NCBI RefSeq assembly: GCF_002868735.1
Contig: NZ_CP025613.1
Span: forward strand, 1 to 64,000
Direction: 5' to 3'
Source: Niveispirillum cyanobacteriorum
Lineage (GTDB): Bacteria; Pseudomonadota; Alphaproteobacteria; Azospirillales; Azospirillaceae
Length of the DNA stretch: 64,000 nucleotides
Shown here piece by piece: positions 25,420-34,972 of the stretch. A program made the translations under genes and the position numbers. How positions within the stretch are numbered: position 1 is the first letter of the stretch; every line of letters begins with the position of its first letter. The notes beneath the pieces were generated by a model, which saw nothing but the letters and a program-made list of their open reading frames with translations, was not told the origin of the DNA and ran no database searches.

Positions 25420-25441
25420 GATAAATATCCTTCGATTTATC
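25420..25441. promoter_or_regulatory. perfect inverted repeat in an AT-rich promoter region
   Basis: GATAAAT and ATTTATC are exact inverted arms separated by 8 bases. They lie in the AT-rich stretch 25410-25470, 50 bases before the orphan gene at 25491. The spacing suits a dimeric repressor operator. The AT-rich block also supplies likely -10 and -35 elements, for example TATAAT at 25452-25457. Confidence 0.45.
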
Positions 25442-25490
25442 TCATATTAATATATAATGCCTCGCTAGGATCTCAATCCGGGGGGCAAAT

Positions 25491-26078
25491 ATGAGTACTT
25501 CTAACGACGATGATAACTCCTACTACGATGAGATCGAGCAAAATACAAAACCCGCCAGGATAAATTTTCGTGTGATTATAATTGCACTCATTCCCGTTAT
25601 TCTTGTATTCCTCTTCGCATCCAGTATCCTCTCAAATCACCGCACGTATAAGCTGAATAAGTCTTTGTTCAAGCGGGGAGAAATAATAGAGGCGCTTTAT
25701 CTAGGAAACGCCGACAGGCTTAAGAATCAGATAGGGCTGATGCTCTACAGCAGAGGAATGTTGGAAACGATCGACGCACATACACGAATGTCGGGTGATC
25801 CGCGCTGCCGTAACATGGTTCACGCCATGGAGGCGGAAGGCCTGTTTATCGGTGCCATACTGACCGGCCTGGTCGGGAGCATTGAGGTCTTCATGAAAGG
25901 AGGGCCGGATATGGCCGATGTGATGAACGCCACATCGATCACGATCATGCACACACATGGTGCCGATGATGCACGTACGCTGATGGACCCGCTGGGCCCC
26001 TTCGGCTGCGACAGCGAGGTCACACACCGGGTGCTGGCCGGCATCCGCGGCGAAAACGCCGCGGGCACACACGACTGA
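25491..26078 (+). CDS. single-pass membrane protein of unknown function, AT-rich 5' half
   Basis: A 195-residue protein I do not recognise. A highly acidic N-terminus (MSTSNDDDNSYYDEIEQN) precedes one transmembrane helix at about residues 28-48 (VIIIALIPVILVFLFASSIL). The remaining 145 residues are presumably periplasmic, with one cysteine in GDPRCRNM and another in GPFGCDSE. ATG 25491 follows GGGGGG. The first 250 bases use A/T-ending codons (ATA, AAT, TTA-like) quite unlike the neighbours, while the last 300 bases match the GC-rich background. This suggests acquisition or fusion. It is a lone gene between the urate operon and the convergent chemoreceptor. Confidence 0.6.
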   Translation: MSTSNDDDNSYYDEIEQNTKPARINFRVIIIALIPVILVFLFASSILSNHRTYKLNKSLFKRGEIIEALYLGNADRLKNQIGLMLYSRGMLETIDAHTRMSGDPRCRNMVHAMEAEGLFIGAILTGLVGSIEVFMKGGPDMADVMNATSITIMHTHGADDARTLMDPLGPFGCDSEVTHRVLAGIRGENAAGTHD

Positions 26079-26111
26079 CCAATAGCTCGGCTGGATAACG
26101 GCTTCGCCGTA

Positions 26112-26146
26112 CCGGCGGCGCGGCGGCGGCGGTCGGTCGCCGCCGG
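26112..26146. terminator. GC-rich hairpin between convergent genes
   Basis: CCGGCGGCG (26112-26120) and CGCCGCCGG (26138-26146) form a perfect 9-base stem; ACGGC-TTC-GCCGT sits just before it. It lies between the orphan gene stop (26078) and the chemoreceptor stop (26173). There is no clear T-run, so it may be a folded repeat rather than a strict intrinsic terminator. Confidence 0.45.
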
Positions 26147-26172
26147 GACTGATTATGGCGAACCAAAACAGC

Positions 26173-28191
26173 TCACGCCGCAAACCGATCCAGCAGCCGT
26201 CCACCTAGCTGCAGCTTCTCGCCGTCATCCAGCACGAACGCGATGCCGTTCTGCGCGCCATCGCGCGTCTTCACGCGGAACGGCAGCGTGCCGTCCATCC
26301 CCGGCACCGACAGCCGCCCTTCTGCCCCCTCGGTCAGCGCCAAGCCATCAACCAGCGCGCCGCCGGCGGAAATGTTCAACATCCGGCCCTGACGGCGTTC
26401 GCCCGCCACCTCGACCGACACCTCCAGGTCAACATTGTGCCGCTCCCCGTGCCGGCGGTCGACATCGACGGTGGCGGTGCGCACCACGCGGACCAGGGTC
26501 TGGCGCAGGTCGCTGACCGATCCCACGATACGCATGGCCACTTCACGCATCGCCGCCGCCTTTTCGCCGGTGCTGCCGGCTTCCTGTGACACGGTGTCGA
26601 TGCGGGTCGCCACCTCCTGGGCGGCTTCCGCCGTTTCGGTGACATTGCGAGAGATTTCGCTGGTGGCGGCGGCCTGCTCCTCCATGGCCTCCGCAATGCC
26701 TGCCGACACCTCATCCATGGCGCGGATGGCGTCGGCAATGCCTTCCACGGCCATCACCGCCTCGGCGGTGACATTCTGGATCAGCAGTATCTTCGCCGTG
26801 ATCTCTTCCGTTGACCGCGTGGTCTGCGTCGCCAGGTTCTTCACTTCTGACGCCACAACGGCAAATCCCTTGCCAGCATCACCGGCCCGTGCGGCCTCGA
26901 TGGTGGCGTTGAGTGCCAGAAGGTTGGTCTGTTCGGCGATATCGCGGATCAGGTTGGCCACCCCGCCAATCTGATCCACCACTTCCGACAGGCTGTCGAT
27001 GGTGCCGCGCGTGGCCCGGCTGCGCTCCACAGCCTGCCCTGACAGGCTGGTGGCATGCGCCACCTGGGCGCTGATCTCGTTGATTGACGCGGTCAGTTCC
27101 TCGGTGGCACCCGCCACCGCCTGGGCATTGGCCAGGGCATGCATGGCCGCCGTCGCCACATCGGTGGCACTGTCACGCACCTGCGCGGCACTGTCGGCCA
27201 TGGCGGCGGCGGCGGCGTCCATGTCCTTGGTTTCCACGGCAATGCCATCCACGCTGGCCCGACTCTCCGCCTCCACCGTTTCGGCCATATGGCGCAGGGC
27301 GGTACGGCGATGCTGCTCCGCCGCCGTCTCCTTGACCTGCTGCTCTTCGCGCAGGCGGGCGGCATCGGCGGCACTGTCGCGCAACGCCTCAATGGCGTGC
27401 GCCATATCGGCCAACTCGTCATGCCGGTCGGCCATGGCCGGTACCGCCACCTTCAGGTCCCCGCGACCGATCCGGGTCAACGCCCCTGTCAGCCCGATCA
27501 GCGGCATGACGACATTGCCACGCAGCGCCAGCAGCACCACAACCGCAATGGCCACCCCAACCCCAGCCAGCGCCAGGATCAGCCATGTCAGCTTGGCCGC
27601 TATGGCATCGGCAGCGGCAAGTTCCGTCTGCATCTTCTGCTTGGCGGCCTCGGCCACCTTGCGCACATCCTCCGCCACGGCGTCCAGTTCGGCGGACATG
27701 CCATCGGTTTCGCCGACAAAGGCGCCCATCAGCATGTTGCCCACCTCCGGCCCGCTATTGACATAGGCCTTCGCCATGGCCGTCCCCTTGGTGTAGAAGT
27801 TCGCGACGAACCCCTCCACCCGGCCCAGCGCCGCCTCGACCTCGGTCAATCCCATGCCCGCCGCATGTTTGCGTGCCGCACTCATGTTGCGCAGCAAGTC
27901 GTTGCGGGCCTTCTCCGCCTCCTCGAAGCCGGCATCCAGCCCTTCTAGCCCACGCGTGGCCGACACGTCGGTCAGCCACAGCTGCACGCGCATCACATCG
28001 CCGCGAATATCCTTCACCATGGTGACCAGCGTCAGTGCCTGATCGGCGGCCCGTTCAGCGGCCTGTTTGGCGACCGCCACCTGGGCGCGCTGCTGGCTGG
28101 CCCCGACGGCCATGACGACCGCCGCAATCAGCAGCAGCGCCAGGATGGCCAAGTTGGCCAGCAGGATCTTCATGGAGAGGTTGAGACGCAT
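26173..28191 (-). CDS. methyl-accepting chemotaxis protein with C-terminal PilZ domain
   Basis: A 672-residue chemoreceptor. TM1 is at residues 7-29, the periplasmic four-helix sensor at about 30-200, TM2 near 203-225, then HAMP. The signalling coiled coil has its hairpin tip in [31 protein letters not shown]. From about residue 575 a PilZ domain follows: [17 protein letters not shown] and [16 protein letters not shown] match the RxxxR and (D/N)xSxxG c-di-GMP contacts. The fusion lets c-di-GMP bias chemotaxis signalling, as reported for similar receptors in Azospirillum. ATG 28191 follows AAGGGG. The periplasmic ligand is unknown. No che genes are nearby. Confidence 0.92.
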   Translation of the reverse strand: MRLNLSMKILLANLAILALLLIAAVVMAVGASQQRAQVAVAKQAAERAADQALTLVTMVKDIRGDVMRVQLWLTDVSATRGLEGLDAGFEEAEKARNDLLRNMSAARKHAAGMGLTEVEAALGRVEGFVANFYTKGTAMAKAYVNSGPEVGNMLMGAFVGETDGMSAELDAVAEDVRKVAEAAKQKMQTELAAADAIAAKLTWLILALAGVGVAIAVVVLLALRGNVVMPLIGLTGALTRIGRGDLKVAVPAMADRHDELADMAHAIEALRDSAADAARLREEQQVKETAAEQHRRTALRHMAETVEAESRASVDGIAVETKDMDAAAAAMADSAAQVRDSATDVATAAMHALANAQAVAGATEELTASINEISAQVAHATSLSGQAVERSRATRGTIDSLSEVVDQIGGVANLIRDIAEQTNLLALNATIEAARAGDAGKGFAVVASEVKNLATQTTRSTEEITAKILLIQNVTAEAVMAVEGIADAIRAMDEVSAGIAEAMEEQAAATSEISRNVTETAEAAQEVATRIDTVSQEAGSTGEKAAAMREVAMRIVGSVSDLRQTLVRVVRTATVDVDRRHGERHNVDLEVSVEVAGERRQGRMLNISAGGALVDGLALTEGAEGRLSVPGMDGTLPFRVKTRDGAQNGIAFVLDDGEKLQLGGRLLDRFAA

Positions 28192-28415
28192 TGATAAGGC
28201 CCCTTGGCATACCGGTTCGTGAGGCTTGGTTGGTTAAGAGGGAGGTAACATAAGCGTCTCATGATTGAAACAGCCGCTGCCGATTGCGCCGGGGAAGGGT
28301 GCCATCCGCTGGCGTCGGGGATAAATGCCCCCTCGACCAAGCCTTGCCGACCGCGTAACGTCCGCGTCCAAGTCCGGTAGCAAACCGGGCACCGGGAGGG
28401 TTCAAGCGGGCGACC

Positions 28416-29786
28416 ATGCGGACTTTGGGTCTCAAGGCCAAGATCGGCTATGCCGTGGGCGATTTCGGCCTCAACCTTTATTGGCAGTCGCTGCTGCTGT
28501 TCATTCTGTTTTTTCAGATGGATGCGCTGGGCCTGTCGGCCGTGGATGCCGGCCTGTCCTATCTGATTGCATCCGTCTGGGATGCGGGCATGGACCCGCT
28601 GATGGGCGTTATTTCCGACCGTACACGCACCCGGCTGGGCCGCTATCGGCCCTTCATCCTGTTCGGCACGGTGCCGCTGGCCTTCGCCTTCTGGCTCTGC
28701 TTTTCACCGCCCGCCTTCCTGGTGGCGGGATCGGCGGGGATGATGCTGTTCGCGACCGCTACGCACATGCTGCTACGCACCTGCTATGCGGTGGTGGCCA
28801 TCCCCTATTCCTCGCTGACCGCCGCCATGACGCGCGACAGCGATGAACGGGCCAGCCTGACGGGCTGGCGTATGCTGTTGGCGTTTGCCGGCTCTACTTC
28901 CGTCTCGGCCTTGCTGCCGCTGCTGGCCGGCTGGTTCGACAGCTACAGCCAGGCGGCGGCCTGTATCGGCGCCCTGGCCGTACTGGCCCATGTCGCCTGC
29001 GCCCTGTCGGTGCGTGAACTGCCGGCGCCCGCGACGGCGGCGGAACCGGCGCATCTGGGCCTTCGCGCCGATCTGGGGGGCTTTATCCGCGGCGTGCTGC
29101 GCAACGGGCCGCTGCTGCGGCTGCTGGCGGCCACGGTGGCGCTGCACCTGTCGCTGGGCCTGCTGATGCGCAATGTGCCCTTCCTGCTGAAATATGATCT
29201 GGGCGGCGACGCCACCCTGACGGCCCAGGCCCTGACATGGTTTTCCGCCGCTGGCATCGCAGCCGTACCGGCCTGGGTCTGGGTGGCGCGCTCCTGGTCC
29301 AAGGGCATCTCCTGGCAGGTGGGCAGCGCCATGGTCATCGCGGGCGGCATCGCCCTGGCCTTCACCCCGCCGGGCAGCCTCTGGCTGACAATCATCTGGC
29401 TGACCCTGATCTTTTTCGGCCATGCAGCGCATGCGGTAGCGATGTGGTCCATGCTGCCAGACGCCGTGGACTACGCCCATTGGCGCCACCGCCGCCGGGA
29501 CGAGGCCAAGGTCTATGGCCTGGCCTCGCTGATCTTGAAGCTGGCTTTGGGCGGCTCCGCCTTTCTGGGCGGGCTGGCGCTTGACGGTGTCGGCTATGTA
29601 CCGGGCGGCGTACAGGCCGAAGGCACCCTGACGGGCTTCCGCCTGCTGGCCGGCCTCGCCCCCGTTCTGGGTCTGGGCCTGTCGATGCTGGCGGTCGCCG
29701 GCTACAGCCTGAACGCCGAACGGCATGGCCGGATACAGACTTTCCTGGGACGCCGGGCGGATCGCGCCGGCCCGATGGCCCCTTGA
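28416..29786 (+). CDS. GPH-family glycoside:cation symporter (MFS)
   Basis: A 456-residue, twelve-helix carrier of the glycoside-pentoside-hexuronide:cation symporter group. Markers are LKAKIGYAVGDFGLNLYWQS at the start, AGLSYLIASVWDAGMDPLMG in helix 2, and SDRTRTRLGRYRPFILFGTVP in the following loop. Later, MWSMLPDAVDYAHWRHRRRDEAKVYGL near residue 355 is the second signature. It is expected to bring in a sugar or glycoside with sodium or protons. No glycosidase or regulator is adjacent, so the substrate cannot be guessed. The gene converges on the hybrid kinase with three bases between stops. Confidence 0.88.
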   Translation: MRTLGLKAKIGYAVGDFGLNLYWQSLLLFILFFQMDALGLSAVDAGLSYLIASVWDAGMDPLMGVISDRTRTRLGRYRPFILFGTVPLAFAFWLCFSPPAFLVAGSAGMMLFATATHMLLRTCYAVVAIPYSSLTAAMTRDSDERASLTGWRMLLAFAGSTSVSALLPLLAGWFDSYSQAAACIGALAVLAHVACALSVRELPAPATAAEPAHLGLRADLGGFIRGVLRNGPLLRLLAATVALHLSLGLLMRNVPFLLKYDLGGDATLTAQALTWFSAAGIAAVPAWVWVARSWSKGISWQVGSAMVIAGGIALAFTPPGSLWLTIIWLTLIFFGHAAHAVAMWSMLPDAVDYAHWRHRRRDEAKVYGLASLILKLALGGSAFLGGLALDGVGYVPGGVQAEGTLTGFRLLAGLAPVLGLGLSMLAVAGYSLNAERHGRIQTFLGRRADRAGPMAP

Positions 29787-29789
29787 TCC

Positions 29790-32681
29790 TTATGCCCGGA
29801 TCGCCACGGCCAGCCTGTCCCACGTGGCCGGTGCGACGGACCGGAGTTGCGCGCCAAGCCGTGCCACCGTCTCCATATCCCCTTCGCGCAGGGCCTGTTC
29901 CATATCCCGGCCCAACCGAACCAGCGCCTTGCAGCCGAATCCGCCCGAGGTGCTGATCATGTCATGGACATCACGGCCCAGAGCCGCTTTGTCCATCGCC
30001 TCTAACGCCTTGCCGATGCGGTCCAGACGGGCGCGGGAATTATCCAGGAACTGACCAAGCAGCCGTTCAAACGCCGCAGCACCCATCATCTCTCGCAACT
30101 GCCGCACCGTCGTCAGGTCCAGGTCGCTGGCCTCCACCGTCACTGCCGGTTCCGCCAGGGCGGCGGCGGCCCCCGCCGCACGGCGGCGATCAAGCCAGGC
30201 CCGCACCTTGGCCAGGAATTCCTGATATTCCACGGGCTTGGAGATGTAATCATCCATGCCCGCCGCGCGGTATTCGGCCTCCACACCCGTCATGGCATTG
30301 GCCGTCATGGCGATGATGGGGATGCCGCCGCGTGGCCCGCCCAGGGCACGGATGCGGCGCGTGGCCTCCAGCCCGTCAACGACGGGCATCTGTACATCCA
30401 TCAGCACCAGATCGTAATCCCGCGCCTCCAGCGCCGCCACCGCCTCCCCGCCATGGTTGGCGATATCGACACGGTGGCCCGCCCCGGTCAGCATATGCAG
30501 CGCCACCTGCTGGTTCACATAATTATCCTCGGCCAGAAGGATGCGCGCCCCTTCACCGGCCAGCGCCACAACGGCGCCGGTGGGCGGCGCTGGCACCGGC
30601 TTCTCGGCAACCGTCACAGGCTGCCCACCGCGCAGCACCGCGATCAGGTCCTGGCGCAGCACAGGCTTGTCCAGCGTGGCATTGATGGCCGCCGGCCCCG
30701 CCGCCACCCCCGTCATGGACCGCAGCATGATCAGCCGCGCCCGCGGCAACATCCCGCGCAGCCGCTGCGCCACGCCGGCCCCGGCTTCCGCCACCACACC
30801 TAAGTCCAGCAGCACGATGTCGGGCGACAGCAGGCCCGCCGCGATCTCCGCCATCCCGTCGTCGGTTTCCTCCACCCGTACCCGCAGGCCCAGGCGCGAC
30901 AATTCACGGGCCAGCGGCGCCCGCACGATCCCTTCCGGCACCAGCAGCAGGGCCAGTTTCCCGGCCAGATCGGGCAGCGGGGCCGGATGCACCGCCGCCT
31001 CTTCCGCTGCCGTCAGCGCGATGGTGAACCAGAAGGTCGACCCCGCCCCGACAGTACTTTCCACCCCGATGCGCCCGCCCAGCAAACCTACCGTCTCCCG
31101 GCAGATGGCCAGACCCAGGCCGGTGCCACCAAAGCGCCGGCTGACGGAACTGTCGGCCTGGACGAATTTCTCGAACAGCCGGTTGACGGCATCGGGCGGA
31201 ATGCCGATGCCGGTATCGATGACCTGCGTATCCAGGGTCAGGACTCCGCCTGCCCCTTCATGCACCGCGACGCTGACCGTGACGCCGCCCTTGGCCGTGA
31301 ACTTGATGGCATTGCCAATCAGGTTAAGCACCACCTGCCGGATGCGGGTGGGGTCGCTGACGGCGGTGCGCCGGGCCGATGGATCGATATCCAGGACCAG
31401 TTCGATCCCATGCTCGGCGGCCTTGGGCGCCATCAGCAGGGCCGTCTCCTCAAACAGCTTGGCCACATCGAATTCGATATGTTCAAGCGTGACCTGATTG
31501 GCCTCCAGCTTGGAAATATCCAGGATGTCGTTCAGCAGGCTTAGTAGCAGCTTGGCCGATGACCCGACCAGTTCCGCCGAATGCCGCTGTTCGGGCGTCA
31601 GAGCCGTGGTCAGCAGCAAAGTATTCATACCGATGATCCCATTCATCGGCGTGCGCAGCTCATGGCTCATATTGGCCAGGAATTCGGACTTGGCGCGGTT
31701 GGCCGCCTCCGCCTGATCCTTGGCGCGGGTCAGTTCCACCTGCGCCTGGGTCAACTCGCGGTTGGTCTTTTCCAGGGCGTCGGCCAGGGCCGCCCGCGCC
31801 TCCACCAGCCTTTTGTCCTCATGCGCGCGTTCCAGTTCCCGCTCCTTAGCGCGGAACTCCATGGAAATGCGCAGATTTTCCTCATGCAGCAGCTTGCGGC
31901 GCAGCAGAGCGCGGATGCGCGCCTTGATAATCTCGATATCGTTGGCCTTGGTAACGTAATCATCGGCCCCGGCCTCCAGCCCGCGCATCAGGTCGGTCTT
32001 GCTGTCGCTGGCGGTCAGCATAACGATCTGGAACAGTTCCTCACGCCGCCGCCGCACGCCGTCCAGGCGACCGCACAGCTCCACCCCGTCGATCTCGGGC
32101 ATGTTCAGATCGACGATAATGCAGTCGAAACTTTCCGTTTCCGCCCGTTCCAGGGCATCCTTGCCCGAAAGAAGCGGAACGACATCATGCCCCTCCTCCT
32201 CCAGAATCCCGCGCAGGAACTCCAGGAAGGTGGGGCTGTCATCGACGATCATCAGACGGCATTGCCGCAGCGCCTGGGCCGAGGCATGGAAATCGGCCCT
32301 CGGCCGGCGTTTCAGCAGGGCATTGATACGGGCCGGCAGCAGGTCACTGTCGGCGGATTTCGGTACATAGGCGTCGGCACCGCTTTCGATGCCCCGGAAC
32401 TCCGCCTCCGCCGTCACCTCATCGGTCAGCATGATGATGGGAAGCTGGCGCGTGCGGACATTAAGACGGACACGGCGGATAAACTCATCCCCGCTCATGC
32501 GCGGCAAATGGTAATCGACCAGCAGCGCATCCGGCAGGGCGCCGTTCAGCTTTTCAAGCGCATCCTCGGCTGTGGCGCAGACTTCCGCGGTCCAGCCTTG
32601 GGCGGCCAGCGTGATTTCCATCTGCAATGCCTGTGTGGGGCTGTCCTCCACGATCAGCAGATGTGGCGCCTCTGTGCTCAT
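29790..32681 (-). CDS. hybrid histidine kinase with four receiver-like domains and HPt
   Basis: A 963-residue soluble kinase with no membrane segment or periplasmic sensor. The order is: REC1 at about 6-125 with Asp56 (LLVDYHLP); REC2 at about 138-265 (IIVDLNMP); coiled coil; HisKA with [19 protein letters not shown]; HATPase with [16 protein letters not shown]; a degenerate receiver (LALLLVPEG lacks the acidic pair); an intact REC ([22 protein letters not shown]); and a C-terminal HPt ([14 protein letters not shown]). The two N-terminal receivers suggest input from other kinases. It follows the HPt-REC-REC-GGDEF gene by 106 bases on the same strand. This makes a phosphorelay to c-di-GMP output likely. 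Confidence 0.9.
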   Translation of the reverse strand: MSTEAPHLLIVEDSPTQALQMEITLAAQGWTAEVCATAEDALEKLNGALPDALLVDYHLPRMSGDEFIRRVRLNVRTRQLPIIMLTDEVTAEAEFRGIESGADAYVPKSADSDLLPARINALLKRRPRADFHASAQALRQCRLMIVDDSPTFLEFLRGILEEEGHDVVPLLSGKDALERAETESFDCIIVDLNMPEIDGVELCGRLDGVRRRREELFQIVMLTASDSKTDLMRGLEAGADDYVTKANDIEIIKARIRALLRRKLLHEENLRISMEFRAKERELERAHEDKRLVEARAALADALEKTNRELTQAQVELTRAKDQAEAANRAKSEFLANMSHELRTPMNGIIGMNTLLLTTALTPEQRHSAELVGSSAKLLLSLLNDILDISKLEANQVTLEHIEFDVAKLFEETALLMAPKAAEHGIELVLDIDPSARRTAVSDPTRIRQVVLNLIGNAIKFTAKGGVTVSVAVHEGAGGVLTLDTQVIDTGIGIPPDAVNRLFEKFVQADSSVSRRFGGTGLGLAICRETVGLLGGRIGVESTVGAGSTFWFTIALTAAEEAAVHPAPLPDLAGKLALLLVPEGIVRAPLARELSRLGLRVRVEETDDGMAEIAAGLLSPDIVLLDLGVVAEAGAGVAQRLRGMLPRARLIMLRSMTGVAAGPAAINATLDKPVLRQDLIAVLRGGQPVTVAEKPVPAPPTGAVVALAGEGARILLAEDNYVNQQVALHMLTGAGHRVDIANHGGEAVAALEARDYDLVLMDVQMPVVDGLEATRRIRALGGPRGGIPIIAMTANAMTGVEAEYRAAGMDDYISKPVEYQEFLAKVRAWLDRRRAAGAAAALAEPAVTVEASDLDLTTVRQLREMMGAAAFERLLGQFLDNSRARLDRIGKALEAMDKAALGRDVHDMISTSGGFGCKALVRLGRDMEQALREGDMETVARLGAQLRSVAPATWDRLAVAIRA

Positions 32682-32787
32682 CCGGCCCCTTGCCCCGGCT
32701 ACCCCAGTGCACCCGCATGGTCGCGGGCCCTTCCCTTCCTTTTAAGCACTTCCGGCGACGGTTGCCACCCTGAATGCCAGGAAAGGT

Positions 32788-34410
32788 TTATGCAGAGGCG
32801 GAGATGGAGCCTGAAACATGCACGCGGTCACGCCCAGCCCTCTTCGCGAAATACAGGGCGGCATCGGCGGAAAGGTTCAGGGATGCCAGATCACCAGTGT
32901 CCGTGAGGCCGGCCACGCCGGCACTGAAAGTGACATGAAACAGCTTGTCATCGCCGCCCCGGAAACCCACCGCATGAAAGGCCTTGCGCAGATTATCCAG
33001 GATGAGGGCCGCCTCCTGCGGATTGGTACGGGGCAGGATCACAGCGAATTCCTCGCCCCCGTACCGGCCCACAATGTCGCTGCGCCGCAGCCGCTGGCGC
33101 AGCAGGCGTGACAGCGACCGCAGCACCCGGTCCCCCGCCGCATGCCCGTGTTCGTCATTGACCCGCTTGAACCGGTCGACATCAATCATGGCAAAGGACA
33201 GTGGTTCCCCTTCCCGCCGGGCACGGGCCACCTCGGTCGCCAGATGTTCTTGCACCATGGCATGGTTCAGGGCACCGGTCAGGCTGTCACGGGCCATCAT
33301 AGCCTGAAGCTGCCGGGCGCGGCGCACGCGGGCCCGCACCTGTTCCACCAACTTGGCGTTCTTAATCGGCTTGCGCAGCAGATCCTCAGCCCCCAGATCC
33401 AGCGCCAGCCGCTTGTCGGTCAAGTCCTCATCCGCTGTCAGGAACAGGATGGGCAGCGACAGCATCCCTTCCTGCTGGCGCAGCACGGCAGCCAGTTCCA
33501 GACCCGAGCAACCCGGCATGCGGTTATCCAGCAGAAGAAGATCGGGCAGAAAACGGCGGATATGGCCGATGGCCCGTACCGGATCGGCCAGCACCTCCAC
33601 CTCCATGCCAGCCGCGCCCAGCGCCGTTGCATATTCGGCGGCGACCAGGGCGTCATCATCGACGAGCAACACGCGATAGGGCCGGGCACTGTCGCGCCCG
33701 ATGATCTGGTCCAGCCGTTCGGCCAGGACCGCCGGGTCTACGGGCTTGACCAGATACCCGGCGCCACCGGCCCGAACGGCCGACAGCCGTGCCTCAAAAT
33801 CATCCCGGCCCGACAGGAAGATGGTGGGCGGAACCGGTCCTTCCGCCGACAGGGTGAAAACAATGTCGCTGCCGGCATCGGTATCGGGGCCGCAGATGAT
33901 GTCGACCAGCATCGCCTCAGGCGCGCAAGTCCGAACGGCATCGGCGAAACTGTCAGGATCGGCATAGGCGATGGCGTGATAGCCATAGGGGCGAAGCTGG
34001 GCCACCAGTTCACGCGCCTGCACCGGATCATCTTCCAGAACATAGACGGTGATTTCCTCGGCACGCGCGCTGGTTTCCTCCTCCGATACGTCAGGAACTG
34101 GGCTGGTCGCGACCTGTTCGCCCAGACGCAGGGCAAGCGCGAGGGCCGCATCGATACGGGTGGCAGCTTCCTCCTCCCCCGCCACCAGGGCGCGGGTAGC
34201 CTGATCCAGCTGACGGGCCGCGTCCGCCAGCTCCGTGAAGCCAAAGGTGCTGGCCGATCCGATCAAGCCATGCGCCAGACTTGAAAGCCGGCGCGCATCG
34301 CCCGCCGCCTGCGCCAGCGCGGCCAGACGCTCGGGAAGCATCAACACATATTGTTCACGAATTTCCCTTTGCCGGGTCACAACGGAAACAGGGGGAATCG
34401 GATTGGTCAT
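32788..34410 (-). CDS. HPt-REC-REC-GGDEF diguanylate cyclase
   Basis: A 540-residue cytoplasmic protein. An N-terminal HPt domain has SLAHGLIGSASTFGF near residues 45-60, with the phospho-accepting histidine. The first REC follows at about 120-240 (phosphosite in AMLVDIICG). The second REC at about 248-365 has RVLLVDDDALVAAEY and LLLLDNRMPG. The catalytic GGDEF domain has DSLTGALNHAMV, VDRFKRVNDEHGHAAGD and RYGGEEF. An inhibitory I-site (RRSD) sits five residues before GGEEF. It should make c-di-GMP when phosphorylated and show product inhibition. ATG 34410 is preferred over TTG 34413. A direct HPt-to-GGDEF fusion is uncommon and implies that it also passes phosphate on. Confidence 0.9.
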   Translation of the reverse strand: MTNPIPPVSVVTRQREIREQYVLMLPERLAALAQAAGDARRLSSLAHGLIGSASTFGFTELADAARQLDQATRALVAGEEEAATRIDAALALALRLGEQVATSPVPDVSEEETSARAEEITVYVLEDDPVQARELVAQLRPYGYHAIAYADPDSFADAVRTCAPEAMLVDIICGPDTDAGSDIVFTLSAEGPVPPTIFLSGRDDFEARLSAVRAGGAGYLVKPVDPAVLAERLDQIIGRDSARPYRVLLVDDDALVAAEYATALGAAGMEVEVLADPVRAIGHIRRFLPDLLLLDNRMPGCSGLELAAVLRQQEGMLSLPILFLTADEDLTDKRLALDLGAEDLLRKPIKNAKLVEQVRARVRRARQLQAMMARDSLTGALNHAMVQEHLATEVARARREGEPLSFAMIDVDRFKRVNDEHGHAAGDRVLRSLSRLLRQRLRRSDIVGRYGGEEFAVILPRTNPQEAALILDNLRKAFHAVGFRGGDDKLFHVTFSAGVAGLTDTGDLASLNLSADAALYFAKRAGRDRVHVSGSISASA

Positions 34411-34516
34411 CAACAGTTCCGCGGATGGCGGTGGTTTACGGTTGCATTCTATGCCGGTACCAGGAACGCTGTCGAGGCGCAGAACCTGCCTTAAAGGTTG
34501 GGTCGGAGAATGAAAA

Positions 34517-34894
34517 ATGGAACTATCACGGGTCCTTTATGTTGATGATGACCCCGACCTGCGATCCATGGCCGAACTGGCCCTGGCCACCATCGGCGGG
34601 CTGGAGGTGACGCTCTGCGCTGATGGCGCGCAGGCCCCGATACTGGCCCGGGTCAGTCAGGCCCAGATGGTGCTGCTGGATGTGGTGATGCCGGGACTTG
34701 ATGGCCCGGGCACCCTGGCCGCACTACGCGCCGACGACTTCACGGCTTCCCTGCCCGTGCTGTTCGTGACGGCCAAGGATACCGACGCCGAACGCGCCGA
34801 ACTCCTGGCGCTTGGTGCCGTTGGTGTCATCACCAAGCCTCTGGACCTGATGGGCATGGCGGCACAGGTGAAGGCCATCTGGGCGGGGCGGTAA
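34517..34894 (+). CDS. single-domain response regulator
   Basis: A 125-residue CheY-like receiver without output domain. The acidic pocket is in VLYVDDDPDLRS, the phosphosite in MVLLDVVMPG (about residue 58), the conserved threonine in PVLFVTAKD and the lysine in VGVITKPLD. It is divergent from the HPt-REC-REC-GGDEF gene across 106 bases. It is therefore a probable shuttle or phosphate sink in the same relay. It ends at a strong hairpin shared with the convergent carboxylesterase gene. Confidence 0.9.
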   Translation: MELSRVLYVDDDPDLRSMAELALATIGGLEVTLCADGAQAPILARVSQAQMVLLDVVMPGLDGPGTLAALRADDFTASLPVLFVTAKDTDAERAELLALGAVGVITKPLDLMGMAAQVKAIWAGR

Positions 34895-34901
34895 CCCCGA
34901 T

Positions 34902-34938
34902 ACCAAGCGTTGATGAGGCCCACTCATCAACGCTTGGT
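34902..34938. terminator. 16-base-pair hairpin between convergent genes
   Basis: ACCAAGCGTTGATGAG and CTCATCAACGCTTGGT form a perfect 16-base-pair stem with a GCCCA loop, 8 bases after the receiver stop. The stem is long for a simple terminator and lacks a T-run, but its place between convergent stops fits bidirectional termination or mRNA end protection. Confidence 0.65.
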
Positions 34939-34949
34939 TGGCGCATTGA

Positions 34950-34967
34950 GCGCCCGGCGTTTGAGGG
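34950..34967. repeat. REP-like repeat fragment, copy 3
   Basis: GCGCCCGGCGTTTGAGGG matches the end of copy 1 (1873-1890) at 16 of 18 bases and the end of copy 2 near 17260-17270. Only this terminal part is present, directly behind the long hairpin. Confidence 0.45.
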
Positions 34968-34972
34968 TCGTA

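Noticed and set aside
28259-28441. 60-codon minus-strand frame in the gap before the GPH symporter
   Set aside because: No ribosome site, basic low-order sequence, and it overlaps the symporter start.
31581-34284. Two long plus-strand frames (about 440 and 380 codons)
   Set aside because: Both mirror the hybrid kinase and GGDEF genes and show no domain sense.
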